Shown here piece by piece: positions 1 to 9,166 of a stretch of 64,000 nucleotides of DNA. The translations under genes were made by a program, and so were the position numbers. The DNA is from Nitratireductor sp. XY-223 (GTDB taxonomy: Bacteria > Pseudomonadota > Alphaproteobacteria > Rhizobiales > Rhizobiaceae), in assembly GCF_004959855.1 (NCBI RefSeq), contig NZ_SPNT01000004.1:310001-374000 (forward strand). Reading direction: 5' to 3'. The notes below the pieces were generated by a model. The model did not search any database. It was not told where the DNA came from and saw nothing but the letters and a program-made list of their open reading frames with translations. Numbering within the stretch: position 1 is the first letter of the stretch; each line of letters opens with the position of its first letter.

Positions 1-1
1 A

Positions 2-934
2 TTTGAAAACCCGGCACACGCCTGCACGGCCGTGTTCTCGAACCTTGTGACATCAGGGACCAATGGAAGTGTTACCGTTGAGGTATTCGGCTCAAACCAG
101 CTTGGTTCGGCTGCCGAGCATGTCCAGCAGATGCGCGACGGGATCATTCAGGCAACGTTGACGTCAACCGGGGCCCTGGCCAGCTACTATCCGCGAATCG
201 ACGTCCTGAACCTGCCGTTTGCGTTCTCGGGCAACGCCTCGACCTACGAGGTCTTCGACGGTGAATTCGGGACAGAACTTGCAGCGGACATCGAGGCCAC
301 CCTCGGAGACGTTGTCGTCCTGGGGTTCCCCGACACCGGCGGTTTCTTTGCCGTCACCAACTCACAGCGCCCGATCGCGGATCTTGCTGATTTCGATGGC
401 ATCCGCATCCGGACCATGACCCTGCCCTCGCACCAGAAAATCGTGCAATCGCTCGGCGCGGAAGCTTATCCGCTGGCGTGGGGCGAGGTCTATTCCGGTC
501 TTCAGACCGGAGTGATCGACGGTCAAATGAACCCGGTACCGATCATTTCGTTCGCGAACTTCTCGGAAGTGCAGAAATACATGACGCTGACGAACCACCT
601 GTTTTCACCCTACACGTTCATGATGAACAAGGCTTTCTACGATGGGCTTTCGGATGATGAGCGTGCGACGATCCACACCGCAGCCGAGAACTGTGTTGCG
701 GCAAGCCGTGGACTGAGCCGGATTATCGAAGCCTCCGATCGTGGCCTGGCCGGGTTGATGGACAAGATGGAAGTCACGGCGCTTTCCGACGATCAGCGCA
801 AGGCCATGGCCAGTGCTGCTCAGCCGGCATTCGAGGCACACGTTCGCGAAAACCTGGACGAAAAAGCGGTTTCGTTGCTGGCCACTTTCAAGTCTGCGGT
901 CGCAGCCGCCAACGCCGCGACCTATCTCGACTAA
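2..934 (+). CDS. TRAP transporter substrate-binding protein, DctP family (5' end cut by window)
   Basis: The open frame runs off the left edge. The visible 310 residues begin within the usual DctP N-terminal region (ENPAH, then VTVEVFGSNQLG), so only the signal peptide and first residues are missing. The protein would be periplasmic and deliver a small carboxylate-type ligand to TRAP membrane subunits. The segment GIRIRTM, about residues 130-136, carries the arginine that in this family binds the ligand carboxylate, and GVIDGQMNP matches the family's conserved GxxDG region. No TRAP membrane subunits follow, so they probably lie upstream, outside the window. The next genes (M81 hydrolase, PLP enzyme, RidA) suggest an amino-acid-like or peptide-like ligand; that is inference. 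Confidence 0.9.
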   Translation, partial: FENPAHACTAVFSNLVTSGTNGSVTVEVFGSNQLGSAAEHVQQMRDGIIQATLTSTGALASYYPRIDVLNLPFAFSGNASTYEVFDGEFGTELAADIEATLGDVVVLGFPDTGGFFAVTNSQRPIADLADFDGIRIRTMTLPSHQKIVQSLGAEAYPLAWGEVYSGLQTGVIDGQMNPVPIISFANFSEVQKYMTLTNHLFSPYTFMMNKAFYDGLSDDERATIHTAAENCVAASRGLSRIIEASDRGLAGLMDKMEVTALSDDQRKAMASAAQPAFEAHVRENLDEKAVSLLATFKSAVAAANAATYLD

Positions 935-1024
935 TCCTCCCGGCGGGCCGACAGGCTCGTCGAGTAAATGCTGGCGGGCCATGGACCGGCCTGCCAGCAT
1001 TCAAACCGAGCTGGACCCGACATA

Positions 1025-2491
1025 ATGCGTGTTTTCTGTGCTTCCATCGCGACGGAAACCAACACATTTTCGCCTCTGCGTACGGATTTCACCGATTTCC
1101 TGCAGAGTTTTTACGCGCCTCCCGGTGAGCACCCGAAGACCCCGACCTTGTGCAGCGCGGTCTTTCCGGTTTTGCGCGCCCGTGCCACGCAGGGTGAGAT
1201 TGAACTGATCGAGGGCACAGCCACCTGGGCCGAACCCGGCGGTCTCATAAATGCCCGCACGTGGGACCGACTGAAGGCCGAAGTACTGGATCAACTCGAG
1301 GCCGCCATGCCGGTTGATGCCGTCATTCTGGGCCTCCACGGTGCGATGATCGCCAATGGCTGCAACGACTGCGAAGGCGCATTGATCGAGGCCGCACGAA
1401 AAATCGTCGGACCCCGTGCCAAGATAGGCGTCACTTTCGATCCACACAGCCATCTGAGCGACAAGCGGGTCAGGAATGCGGATATCATCACGGTATTCAA
1501 GGAGTTCCCGCACACGGACTTCGTCGAAACGGCTGAAAATTGCATCGACCTGACACTGCGGGCTGCAAGGGGGGAAATTGCACCCGCCATGGAGGTTTTC
1601 GACGTCCGCATGATCGACATGCTGCCGACCAGCCGCGAACCGATGCGCAGCTTTGTCGATCGTATGCTTGCTTACGAAGCTGATGGCCGTGCACTGTCGT
1701 TGTCCGTCATCCATGGCTTCATTGCAGGCGACTCACCCGATCTGGGCACAAAGATGATTGCGATCACGAACGGCAATTCTGATACAGCGCGGCGCCTGGC
1801 CCGCGATTTGGGAATGGAGCTGTTTTCCTTTCGCGGCCGCGCGGCGCCCGATTTCCTGCCGGCGCGGACGGCACTGGAACGGGCCGCACAAGCACCATGC
1901 AAGCCGGTCGTTGTCGCCGACGTCTGGGACAATCCCGGCGGCGGTGTGGCGGGCGACAGTACAATCATGTTGCGAGAGGCCATCCGGATCGGACTGACCG
2001 ATGCAGCGTTCGGCACGATTTGGGACCCGATGGCCGTCCGGCTTTGTCATGCCGCCGGTGAAGGCGCGTCTATTCCGTTGCGTTTCGGCGGCAAGACATC
2101 CGCTGATGCCGGTGATCCGATCGACGCGGAAGTCGAGGTGCTGAAGCTTAAACGAAACGCGGCGCAAAGTTTTGGCGAGTCGGTTGTTCCATTGGGCGAC
2201 TGTGCGGTCATTCGGGTGGCGGGAATCGAAATCGTCCTGAACTCCAATCGCGCACAGGTGTTCTCACCCGACCTGTTCTCCAACCTCGGGATCGATCCCT
2301 CCTCGCGGCAGGTGTTGGTGGTGAAGTCCACCAACCATTTCCACGGTGCGTTCGCATCCATCGCGTCGGAAATCCTGTATGCTGCGGTGGATGGCCCCTA
2401 CCCCAACGATCCCCGCCACAACGCCTACACAAATCTGACCAGAGAAATATGGCCCATCGTCAAAAACCCGCATGGGACGAAAGCAGCGTAA
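1025..2491 (+). CDS. M81 family metallopeptidase (MlrC-like)
   Basis: 488 residues. The family includes MlrC, which cleaves linearised microcystin fragments; most members act on unknown amide or peptide bonds and need zinc. Visible family blocks are GLHGAMIAN, FDPHSHLS and FKEFPHTD in the N-terminal half (histidine/aspartate metal-site candidates) and DVWDNPGGGVAGDST in the C-terminal half. A longer frame begins at 968, but homologues start at the MRVF segment, so ATG 1025 was chosen. The TAA stop shares its last A with the next gene's ATG (TAATG at 2489-2493), indicating translational coupling. Substrate unknown. Confidence 0.88.
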   Translation: MRVFCASIATETNTFSPLRTDFTDFLQSFYAPPGEHPKTPTLCSAVFPVLRARATQGEIELIEGTATWAEPGGLINARTWDRLKAEVLDQLEAAMPVDAVILGLHGAMIANGCNDCEGALIEAARKIVGPRAKIGVTFDPHSHLSDKRVRNADIITVFKEFPHTDFVETAENCIDLTLRAARGEIAPAMEVFDVRMIDMLPTSREPMRSFVDRMLAYEADGRALSLSVIHGFIAGDSPDLGTKMIAITNGNSDTARRLARDLGMELFSFRGRAAPDFLPARTALERAAQAPCKPVVVADVWDNPGGGVAGDSTIMLREAIRIGLTDAAFGTIWDPMAVRLCHAAGEGASIPLRFGGKTSADAGDPIDAEVEVLKLKRNAAQSFGESVVPLGDCAVIRVAGIEIVLNSNRAQVFSPDLFSNLGIDPSSRQVLVVKSTNHFHGAFASIASEILYAAVDGPYPNDPRHNAYTNLTREIWPIVKNPHGTKAA

Positions 2492-3543
2492 TGTTCGAAG
2501 AAATTGACACTCCAGCGGTCTTGGTCGACCTCGATATCGCGGAAGCAAACATCAGCCGGTTCCAGGCACATTGCGATGCACACGGGCTGGCCGTGCGCCC
2601 TCACATAAAGACGCACAAACTGCCTTATCTGGCTGCCCGGCAGATCGCAGCCGGAGCCACTGGCATCACCTGCCAGAAAATCAGTGAGGCCGAGGCGATG
2701 ATCGCCGGGGGCGGTATCGACGATGTGCTTCTGACCTACAATGTGATCGGGAAATCCAAGCTCGCACGGCTTCGTGGACTGGCAGATCGTGTCAGGCTTA
2801 CCGTGGTAGCGGATAATCCCGTCATCGTTGCGGGTCTTTCCGAGGCATTCACCGAAAGTGCAGACCCTTTGCGGGTGCTTGTCGAATGCGATACGGGCGC
2901 CGCGCGATGCGGCGTGCCGACACCCGAAGCGGCCGCGGAACTGGCAGACTGCATCTCCACCGCTCCGGGCCTGCATTTCGCCGGGCTGATGACATATCCT
3001 CCGGTGGGACGCGAGGAGGCAGTTCAGGACTGGCTGGCCCGCGCGAAGGCGCTGATCGAGGCGCAGGGGCAAAATGTCGAGGTGGTTTCGAACGGCGGAT
3101 CACCCGGAATGTGGAAAGCCGAAGCCGTATCAATCGCAACCGAGTATCGGATCGGCACATACGTATACATGGACCGGTCGCTCGTCGAGCAGGGCGTGTG
3201 CCAGTGGGGCGATTGCGCACTGACGGTGCTGGCAACGGTGGTTTCTGTGCCGGCGACGGACCGCGCGGTCATCGATGCAGGTTCGAAAGTCCTGACCTCC
3301 GACCTACTGGGGCTTGAAGGCCATGGCCATGTCGTCGAACGGCCAGACATCCTGGTCGCGAACTTGTCGGAAGAGCACGGTGTGCTGACCGCACCGGAGA
3401 TTGGATTGAAAGTCGGCGACCGCATCAGGATTGTCCCCAACCATGCCTGCGTCGTGTCCAATATGCTCGATTGTGTCGAATTGATCCGCGGAACCAGACA
3501 TCAGGAACGAATGCCGGTGCAAGCGCGCGGGCAGGTCTGGTGA
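2491..3543 (+). CDS. PLP-dependent D-threonine aldolase / D-serine dehydratase-like protein
   Basis: 350 residues, alanine-racemase fold type III. The PLP lysine is in RPHIKTHK near the N-terminus, the standard motif of D-threonine aldolases and eukaryote-type D-serine dehydratases. Near the C-terminus PNHAC gives a His-x-Cys pair. From memory, His-x-Cys is the zinc pair of D-serine dehydratase, whereas D-threonine aldolase uses His-x-Asp, so a dehydratase or another D-3-hydroxyamino acid activity is possible. Start ATG 2491 overlaps the upstream stop; an in-frame ATG at 2449 lies inside the M81 gene and is disfavoured. Operon with the M81 protein and RidA fits turnover of a D-amino-acid-containing compound. 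Confidence 0.85.
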   Translation: MFEEIDTPAVLVDLDIAEANISRFQAHCDAHGLAVRPHIKTHKLPYLAARQIAAGATGITCQKISEAEAMIAGGGIDDVLLTYNVIGKSKLARLRGLADRVRLTVVADNPVIVAGLSEAFTESADPLRVLVECDTGAARCGVPTPEAAAELADCISTAPGLHFAGLMTYPPVGREEAVQDWLARAKALIEAQGQNVEVVSNGGSPGMWKAEAVSIATEYRIGTYVYMDRSLVEQGVCQWGDCALTVLATVVSVPATDRAVIDAGSKVLTSDLLGLEGHGHVVERPDILVANLSEEHGVLTAPEIGLKVGDRIRIVPNHACVVSNMLDCVELIRGTRHQERMPVQARGQVW

Positions 3544-3577
3544 GCGTGTCGCTTGCCTTGAGGAAAGGGATACCAGG

Positions 3578-3967
3578 ATGACCATTGAACGCATTGGCAA
3601 CGATCGCACTGGCGCCGGAGGCCAACCGCTGCCGTTTTCCCCGGCCGTCCGGGCGGGCGACTTTGTCTATGTCTCGGGACAGATTGCCATGAATGAACGC
3701 GGTGAAGTCGAACCCGGCGGAATTGAGGCGCAAACACGTCGCACGTTGGAAAATGTGCGAAATGTCCTGAAGACAGCAGGCTGCACCCTTGATGAAGTGG
3801 TAAAAGCCAATTGCTGGCTGGACGATCCTCGCGACTTTTGGACCTTCAACAAAGTCTACGCCGAGTTTTTTCCCAACGGCGGTCCGGCGCGATCCACCGT
3901 GCGTTCACAGTTGATGGTGGACGCCAAGGTCGAGATCGACGTGATCGCATACAAACCTACAGGCTAA
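3578..3967 (+). CDS. RidA family (enamine/imine deaminase) protein
   Basis: 129 residues, normal for YjgF/YER057c/UK114 proteins. Features seen are SPAVRAGDFVYVSGQIA near the N-terminus, the central ANCWLDD stretch, and GPARSTVRSQLM near the C-terminus, which contains the arginine that binds the substrate carboxylate in RidA. RidA hydrolyses 2-aminoacrylate and related enamines released by PLP dehydratases. It follows the PLP enzyme by 34 bases, so a role in clearing that enzyme's product is a natural inference. Its stop is 23 bases from the convergent regulator gene. Confidence 0.92.
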   Translation: MTIERIGNDRTGAGGQPLPFSPAVRAGDFVYVSGQIAMNERGEVEPGGIEAQTRRTLENVRNVLKTAGCTLDEVVKANCWLDDPRDFWTFNKVYAEFFPNGGPARSTVRSQLMVDAKVEIDVIAYKPTG

Positions 3968-3990
3968 GTCGGCGGCACCAACCACCTGCC

Positions 3991-4635
3991 TCACCGGTCT
4001 GCGCCCTTCTCGCCCGAGAGCTGTGAGGAATAGTAGTAGACAATTGCCTGCGCCCGGTTTTTGACGGACAGCTTTTCGTAGATGTTCGAAAGGTGGAACT
4101 TCACCGTGTTGGTCGAGATCTGCAGCGATTTCGACAGTTCGCGGTTGGACAGGCCGTTGGACAAGGCCTCCAATATGGCGCGTTCCTTGCGCGACAGGCT
4201 GTAAATCGGGTCCTGCTGCATCTGGCGAACGTCGACAAACGGAAACACCATCTTTCCGGCAGCCACGTCGGCGCAGGTTTCCAGCAATCCCTCGACCTCG
4301 CCGGACCGTGGGGCGAAACCAGCCGCTCCGGCCTGCATCGCGAGTCTCGGAAAGTCTCCCGTGGCTTCGCCATAGACCACAAAACGAGGCGCGTTTTCGT
4401 GTTCGCGCAGCACCTCGATCAGCTTTGCCGCGCCCAGGACCGGCAGGTTCCAGTCAATCACACCAACCTGTACAGGCACCCGCATCACGATGCCGAGAAA
4501 GCCCTCGGCGGTTGCGGACGTGGCCACCAGAGAGAAGCGCGGATCCCGCTCGAATATCTCGGACATGGCCGAAAGGACCAGCGGATTGCTGTCTGCGAGC
4601 ATGATGTTGATCGGTGTCCCGGGATTCTCAACCAT
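3991..4635 (-). CDS. LuxR/NarL-type response regulator with a degenerate receiver domain
   Basis: 214 residues. Residues 8-125 look like a CheY-type receiver and residues 145-200 form a LuxR helix-turn-helix (LSRKERAILEALSNG, then ISTNTVKFHLSNIYEKL). The receiver keeps Asp61 (VIDWN) as phospho-acceptor candidate. The usual acidic pair is D15-S16, the conserved Thr/Ser after beta-4 is missing (VVYGEATG), and the beta-5 lysine is replaced by arginine (GFAPRSG). Phosphorylation-independent or atypical signalling is therefore likely. It is divergent from the serine-cycle operon and is the obvious candidate regulator of it. No kinase gene is nearby. Confidence 0.85.
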   Translation of the reverse strand: MVENPGTPINIMLADSNPLVLSAMSEIFERDPRFSLVATSATAEGFLGIVMRVPVQVGVIDWNLPVLGAAKLIEVLREHENAPRFVVYGEATGDFPRLAMQAGAAGFAPRSGEVEGLLETCADVAAGKMVFPFVDVRQMQQDPIYSLSRKERAILEALSNGLSNRELSKSLQISTNTVKFHLSNIYEKLSVKNRAQAIVYYYSSQLSGEKGADR

Positions 4636-4662
4636 TTGTTTTCACGCCAGTATTTTCCAAAA

Positions 4663-4725
4663 ACCTACCCATATGTGCGGGTCTTTAAAAGCTATAATGT
4701 GAATATACTACCTAAATTGGTAGGT
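4663..4725 (+). promoter_or_regulatory. Candidate sgaA promoter with ACCTACC-type regulator sites
   Basis: AT-rich stretch in the 219-base divergent gap. It contains ACCTACC at 4663-4669, a perfect TATAAT at 4693-4698, and an inverted repeat CTACC-N6-GGTAG at 4708-4723 that extends to GGTAGGT (the reverse complement of ACCTACC) at 4719-4725. No good -35 lies 17 bases before TATAAT, as expected for an activator-dependent promoter. Binding by the neighbouring LuxR-type protein is inferred. Confidence 0.45.
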
Positions 4726-4854
4726 AATTCACTCCCCAATTAGATACCCAAAGGCAGTAGTAACTTACGTTGTGTCACCGGGCAAGCCTGGGTTTTTCTG
4801 GATGTCACGATGACAAACGGGGCCGAACGGTCCCTAAGTGGAGGACATCGACTG

Positions 4855-6099
4855 ATGACAATTCAGATCTTTCCCCGGCTCGAGATCCCTGAGACGCTTG
4901 CTGCGGGCCCCGGCCCCGGCAACACCGATGCGCGCGTCCTTCAAGCCTTCGCCGGTGCAGGCGTGGCCGATCACATGCAGGCTGACGTCCTGAGGGGGAT
5001 GATCGAATGCAAGCACATGCTGCGCGACATCTGGGGCACCCAGAACACCTACACCTTTGCCGTCGCAGGCACCGGCTGGAGCGGTCTGGACGCAATGTTC
5101 TCCGCGGTTATGCCGGGTGACAAGGTTGTCGCCTTCTCGAACGGCACCTTCTCCGGCATCGATTCACTCACGCTCAGGATCAAGGCCGCGACCCAGGCCG
5201 AACTGGCTGCCGATTCCCTGAACCCGCAGGCAGCGAGCGTTACCGTGATCGAGGTGCCGCACGGCCAGTCGGTGTCCGCCGAAACGGTCGACGCCGCATT
5301 GGCCGAGCACAAGCCGAAATGGGCCTTCATGGCACACTGGGAGACAGGGTCGGGCCGTGTCAACGATATCCGCGGCTTCTCGGATGCCTGCGAACGCCAC
5401 GGCGTCATGGGGCTGGTCGATGCCGTCTCGTCCCTCGGCGTCGCGGATTTCTCGATCGACGATTATCCGGGCATCGCCGGATGGGCGTCCTGCCCGCAAA
5501 AGGGACTGTGCTGCCTTCCCCTGACCTACGCCCCCGTCAGCTTTCGCGAGGAGTACGTCCACTCCCTCAAGGCGACCGGGGCCTACACCTACGTGCACAA
5601 TCCGATTTTCGAGGCGCGCCACTGGGGCATCGTCGACGGGGCCGACGTCGAAAAGGGCTCCTATCACCGAACCCATTCCGGCTATGCGGTTGCCGCGTTC
5701 CATGAATCGCTGCGCCTGACCCTTCAGGAAGGGCGTGCCAACCGCGCCGAATCCTACCGGATGCACGAAGCTGCCTTGCGTGACGCGGTCACGGCGATGG
5801 GCTGCAAGGTGACGTCGAACATGACCAGCCTCGTCGTTCTGAACCTGCCGGACGACCTGGCCGGTCGCGAGATGGAACTGGTGCAGAACTGCCGCGCCGA
5901 AGGCTTCGGCATCTGGCCCACCCTGTCGGCACCCGTACAGATCCGCATCGGCATACTGAACCAGCTGCGCCCCTCGGCCATCTGGGAAATCGTCGGGCGC
6001 TTCGCCGATGCGATGCGGGCACTGGGTGCGGATGTGGACCAGGCCGCGGTCGACGCGATCCTCGACCAGCACTATGCGCCGGCTGTCGCGGCGCAATAG
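4855..6099 (+). CDS. sgaA: Serine-glyoxylate aminotransferase
   Basis: 414 residues, class V aminotransferase. It converts serine plus glyoxylate to hydroxypyruvate plus glycine, the entry step of the serine cycle. AAGPGPGNTD at the N-terminus and SCPQKGLCCLPL, with the probable PLP lysine, match the family; LVDAVSSLG is the cofactor aspartate region. ATG 4855 was chosen over ATG 4810 because TGGAGG at 4839-4844 is correctly spaced before it. It is the first gene of an eight-gene co-directional cluster holding mtkAB, hprA, ppc, glyA, mcl and gck, which supports the serine-cycle assignment over a photorespiratory-like role. Confidence 0.95.
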   Translation: MTIQIFPRLEIPETLAAGPGPGNTDARVLQAFAGAGVADHMQADVLRGMIECKHMLRDIWGTQNTYTFAVAGTGWSGLDAMFSAVMPGDKVVAFSNGTFSGIDSLTLRIKAATQAELAADSLNPQAASVTVIEVPHGQSVSAETVDAALAEHKPKWAFMAHWETGSGRVNDIRGFSDACERHGVMGLVDAVSSLGVADFSIDDYPGIAGWASCPQKGLCCLPLTYAPVSFREEYVHSLKATGAYTYVHNPIFEARHWGIVDGADVEKGSYHRTHSGYAVAAFHESLRLTLQEGRANRAESYRMHEAALRDAVTAMGCKVTSNMTSLVVLNLPDDLAGREMELVQNCRAEGFGIWPTLSAPVQIRIGILNQLRPSAIWEIVGRFADAMRALGADVDQAAVDAILDQHYAPAVAAQ

Positions 6100-6108
6100 G
6101 AGGGACCC

Positions 6109-7305
6109 ATGGATATCCACGAATACCAAGCCAAGGAAATCCTCTCGAATTTCGGCGTCGAGGTGCCGACGGGCGCATTGGCGTACAGCCCCGAACAGGC
6201 GGCCTATCGCGCCCGGGAACTGGGGGGCGACAGCTGGATCGTCAAGGCCCAGGTCCATGCCGGTGGCCGCGGCAAGGCGGGCGGCGTCAAGCTGTGCCAC
6301 TCCCAGGACGCGATCTACGAGGCTTGCGACGCCATGTTCGGGCGCAAGCTGGTCACCCATCAGACAGGCCCGGAAGGCAAGGGCATCTACCGTGTTTACG
6401 TCGAATCCACGGTGCAGATCGATCGTGAAATCTATCTGGGTTTCGTTCTGGACCGGTCCAGCCAGCGTGTGATGATCGTCGCTTCCTCCGAGGGCGGCAT
6501 GGAGATCGAGGAGATCTCGGCCGAACGACCGGACAGCATCGTCCGCTCGACCGTTGAACCGGCGGTCGGCCTGCAGGAGTTTCAGGCGCGTGAGATCGCC
6601 TTCAGCCTGGGGATTGATCCGGCGCTGATTCCGAACATGGCGCGCACGTTGCATGGCTGTTATCGCGCCTTCCGCGATTTCGATGCGACCATGGTCGAGA
6701 TCAACCCGCTCGTCATTACCGGCGACAACAGGGTGCTGGCCCTGGACGCCAAGATGAGCTTCGACGACAACGCGCTGTTTCGCCATCCGCAGATCAGCGA
6801 GCTGCGCGACAAGTCGCAGGAAGATCCGCGTGAAAGCCGCGCCGCCGACCGTGGCCTGTCCTATGTCGGGCTGGATGGAAATATCGGCTGCATCGTCAAC
6901 GGCGCCGGTCTGGCAATGGCAACGATGGACACGATCAAGCTCGCCGGAGGCGAGCCCGCGAACTTCCTCGACATCGGTGGAGGCGCGTCCCCGGAACGGG
7001 TGGCCAAGGCGTTCCGTCTGGTTCTTTCGGACAGCAACGTGCAGGCGGTTCTGGTCAACATTTTTGCCGGCATCAACCGCTGCGACTGGGTGGCCGAAGG
7101 GGTCGTGCATGCGCTGAAGGAGCTTCAGATCGACATTCCCGTCGTGGTCCGGCTGGCCGGCACCAATGTCGAGGAAGGACAGAAAATCCTCGCCAAATCC
7201 GGATTGCCCATCATCCGCGCGACGACGCTGATGGAGGCCGCCGAGCGCGCCGTTGCCGCCTGGCAGAACGATCTTACCCAGGGCACCAAAATAAGGGCAG
7301 TGTAA
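6109..7305 (+). CDS. mtkA: Malate-CoA ligase (malate thiokinase) beta subunit
   Basis: 398 residues, the length of SucC-type ATP-grasp subunits. It begins [12 protein letters not shown], the family N-terminus, with ATP-grasp residues in [16 protein letters not shown] and metal/nucleotide segments VEINPLVI and [10 protein letters not shown]. With MtkB it makes malyl-CoA from malate, ATP and CoA. It resembles succinyl-CoA synthetase, but its place between sgaA and hprA, with malyl-CoA lyase downstream, makes malate the likely substrate. AGGAGG at 6099-6104 precedes the ATG. The TAA stop overlaps the mtkB start (TAATG). Confidence 0.94.
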   Translation: MDIHEYQAKEILSNFGVEVPTGALAYSPEQAAYRARELGGDSWIVKAQVHAGGRGKAGGVKLCHSQDAIYEACDAMFGRKLVTHQTGPEGKGIYRVYVESTVQIDREIYLGFVLDRSSQRVMIVASSEGGMEIEEISAERPDSIVRSTVEPAVGLQEFQAREIAFSLGIDPALIPNMARTLHGCYRAFRDFDATMVEINPLVITGDNRVLALDAKMSFDDNALFRHPQISELRDKSQEDPRESRAADRGLSYVGLDGNIGCIVNGAGLAMATMDTIKLAGGEPANFLDIGGGASPERVAKAFRLVLSDSNVQAVLVNIFAGINRCDWVAEGVVHALKELQIDIPVVVRLAGTNVEEGQKILAKSGLPIIRATTLMEAAERAVAAWQNDLTQGTKIRAV

Positions 7306-8195
7306 TGAGCATTCTTCTAGATCGTGACTCCCGTGTCATCGTTCAGGGGATCACCGGGCGCATGGCCCGTTTCCACACCAAGGACATGCTGCAATACGGC
7401 ACCAACGTCGTCGGTGGCGTGGTGCCCGGCAAGGGCGGCGAATCCGTTGAAGGCGTGCCGGTTTTCGACACGGTGAAACAGGCCGTCGAGGCAACCGGCG
7501 CGGACGCAAGCCTGGTTTTCGTGCCGCCGCCCTTTGCCGCGGATTCGATCATGGAGGCGGCAGACGGCGGCATTCGCTACTGCGTGTGCATTACCGACGG
7601 CATCCCCGCTCAGGACATGATCCGCGTGAAGCGATACATGTACCGCTATCCGCGCGACAGGCGCATGGTCCTGACGGGGCCGAACTGCGCCGGCACGATC
7701 AGCCCCGGAAAGGCACTTTTGGGAATCATGCCCGGTCATATCTATCTGCCGGGCCATGTGGGCATCATCGGCCGCTCCGGCACGCTTGGCTACGAAGCTG
7801 CGGCACAGCTCAAGGAGCACGGCATCGGCGTTTCCACAAGCGTCGGCATAGGCGGCGACCCCATCAACGGGTCGTCCTTCAAGGACATTCTCGAGCGCTT
7901 CGAGCAGGACGATGAGACCCACACGATCGCCATGATCGGCGAGATCGGCGGCCCTCAGGAAGCCGAGGCCGCCGAGTATATCCGCGACCATGTCACCAAG
8001 CCCGTGGTGGCCTATGTGGCCGGAATGACCGCCCCGAAGGGCCGCACGATGGGTCATGCCGGCGCGATTATCTCCGCCTTCGGCGAGAGCGCGTCGGAAA
8101 AGGTCGAAATCCTCTCCGCGGTCGGTGTGACGGTGGCCGAGAACCCTGCCGTTATCGGCGACACGATCGCCCAGGTCATGAAAGAGGCTGCGTGA
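7305..8195 (+). CDS. mtkB: Malate-CoA ligase alpha subunit
   Basis: 296 residues, typical of SucD-like subunits. It has an N-terminal CoA-binding Rossmann region (VQGITGRMARFHTKDM), GPNCAGTISPG and GRSGTLGYEAA for CoA binding, and the active-site histidine in GHAGAIIS, which is transiently phosphorylated in this family. It forms the malyl-CoA-forming enzyme with MtkA. The start overlaps mtkA by one base, and its TGA overlaps the ATG of hprA, so three successive genes are translationally coupled. Confidence 0.94.
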   Translation: MSILLDRDSRVIVQGITGRMARFHTKDMLQYGTNVVGGVVPGKGGESVEGVPVFDTVKQAVEATGADASLVFVPPPFAADSIMEAADGGIRYCVCITDGIPAQDMIRVKRYMYRYPRDRRMVLTGPNCAGTISPGKALLGIMPGHIYLPGHVGIIGRSGTLGYEAAAQLKEHGIGVSTSVGIGGDPINGSSFKDILERFEQDDETHTIAMIGEIGGPQEAEAAEYIRDHVTKPVVAYVAGMTAPKGRTMGHAGAIISAFGESASEKVEILSAVGVTVAENPAVIGDTIAQVMKEAA

Positions 8196-9166
8196 TGGCC
8201 AGGCCTTCGGTAATGGTAACGCGCCGCTGGCCGGCGGCCGTCGAGGCCCGACTGGCGGAAAATTACGATGCGGTGCTCAATACGGGCGACAAGCCGCTTT
8301 CGCCGGCGGAGTTCCGGCAGGCACTCAAGACCTACGATGCGGTGTTGCCCACCGTGACCGACCGGTTGAACGCCGAGGCCCTGGACGTGCCCGCCACCAG
8401 GACGAGGATCCTTGCCAACTACGGTGTCGGCTACAGCCACATCTGCGAGCAGACCGCGCGCAGCCTGGGACTGACCGTGACCAACACCCCTGACGTCCTG
8501 TCCGAATGCACCGCGGATCTGGCCATGACGCTGCTTCTGATGGCCGCCCGCCGCGCCGGCGAAGGCGAGCGCGAGCTTCGCGCCGGCGGCTGGACCGGCT
8601 GGCGTCCGACGCATCTGGTAGGAACCAAGGTCAGCGGCAAGACCCTCGGCATCATCGGTTACGGCCGCATCGGTCAGGAAATGGCCCGCCGCGCGCATCA
8701 CGGTTTCGGCATGACAATCATCGTGCAAAACCGCAGCCGCGTCGATCCGTCCATCCTGGCGCATTGCAACGCGACTCAGGTCGACAGTGTCGAAGAGCTT
8801 TTGCCGCAATGCGATTTCGTTTCCCTGCACTGTCCCGGCGGCGACGGGAACCGGCACCTCATCAACGCGGCCCGGCTGGATCTGATGAAGCCCGGCGCCT
8901 TCCTGATTAACACGGCGCGCGGAGAGGTTGTCGACGAACGCGCACTGATCCAGGCGCTGATGTTCGAAACAATTGGCGGCGCGGCACTGGATGTCTTTGA
9001 CGGCGAGCCGCGCATCAACCCCGACCTCATGCAATGCGACAACGTGGTGATGCTGCCGCACCTGGGCAGCGCAACCCGGGAGGCAAGAGAGGCCATGGGA
9101 TTCCGTGTTCTCGACAACCTGGGTGACTTCTTCGAGGGGCGCGATCCGCGGGATCGTGTGATCTGA
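8195..9166 (+). CDS. hprA: Hydroxypyruvate reductase / glycerate dehydrogenase
   Basis: 323 residues, D-isomer-specific 2-hydroxyacid dehydrogenase. The NAD(P) site GYGRIGQEMARRA, the INTARGEVVDE segment with its catalytic-domain arginine, and the catalytic histidine in MLPHLGSATREA are all visible. It reduces hydroxypyruvate from SgaA to glycerate. ATG 8195 sits in a TGATG overlap with mtkB; a GTG directly before it (8192) is an alternative. Its TGA again overlaps the ppc ATG. Confidence 0.93.
   Translation: MARPSVMVTRRWPAAVEARLAENYDAVLNTGDKPLSPAEFRQALKTYDAVLPTVTDRLNAEALDVPATRTRILANYGVGYSHICEQTARSLGLTVTNTPDVLSECTADLAMTLLLMAARRAGEGERELRAGGWTGWRPTHLVGTKVSGKTLGIIGYGRIGQEMARRAHHGFGMTIIVQNRSRVDPSILAHCNATQVDSVEELLPQCDFVSLHCPGGDGNRHLINAARLDLMKPGAFLINTARGEVVDERALIQALMFETIGGAALDVFDGEPRINPDLMQCDNVVMLPHLGSATREAREAMGFRVLDNLGDFFEGRDPRDRVI

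Noticed and set aside
5164-7110. 648-codon open frame on the minus strand opposite sgaA and mtkA
   Set aside because: It mirrors well-supported genes on the plus strand, and its translation (many Asp/Val/Gly/His, no domains) is typical of antisense frames in high-G+C coding DNA. The same holds for long opposite frames at 8776-11079, 12355-13629, 34518-35996, 35852-37297 and 51722-53755.
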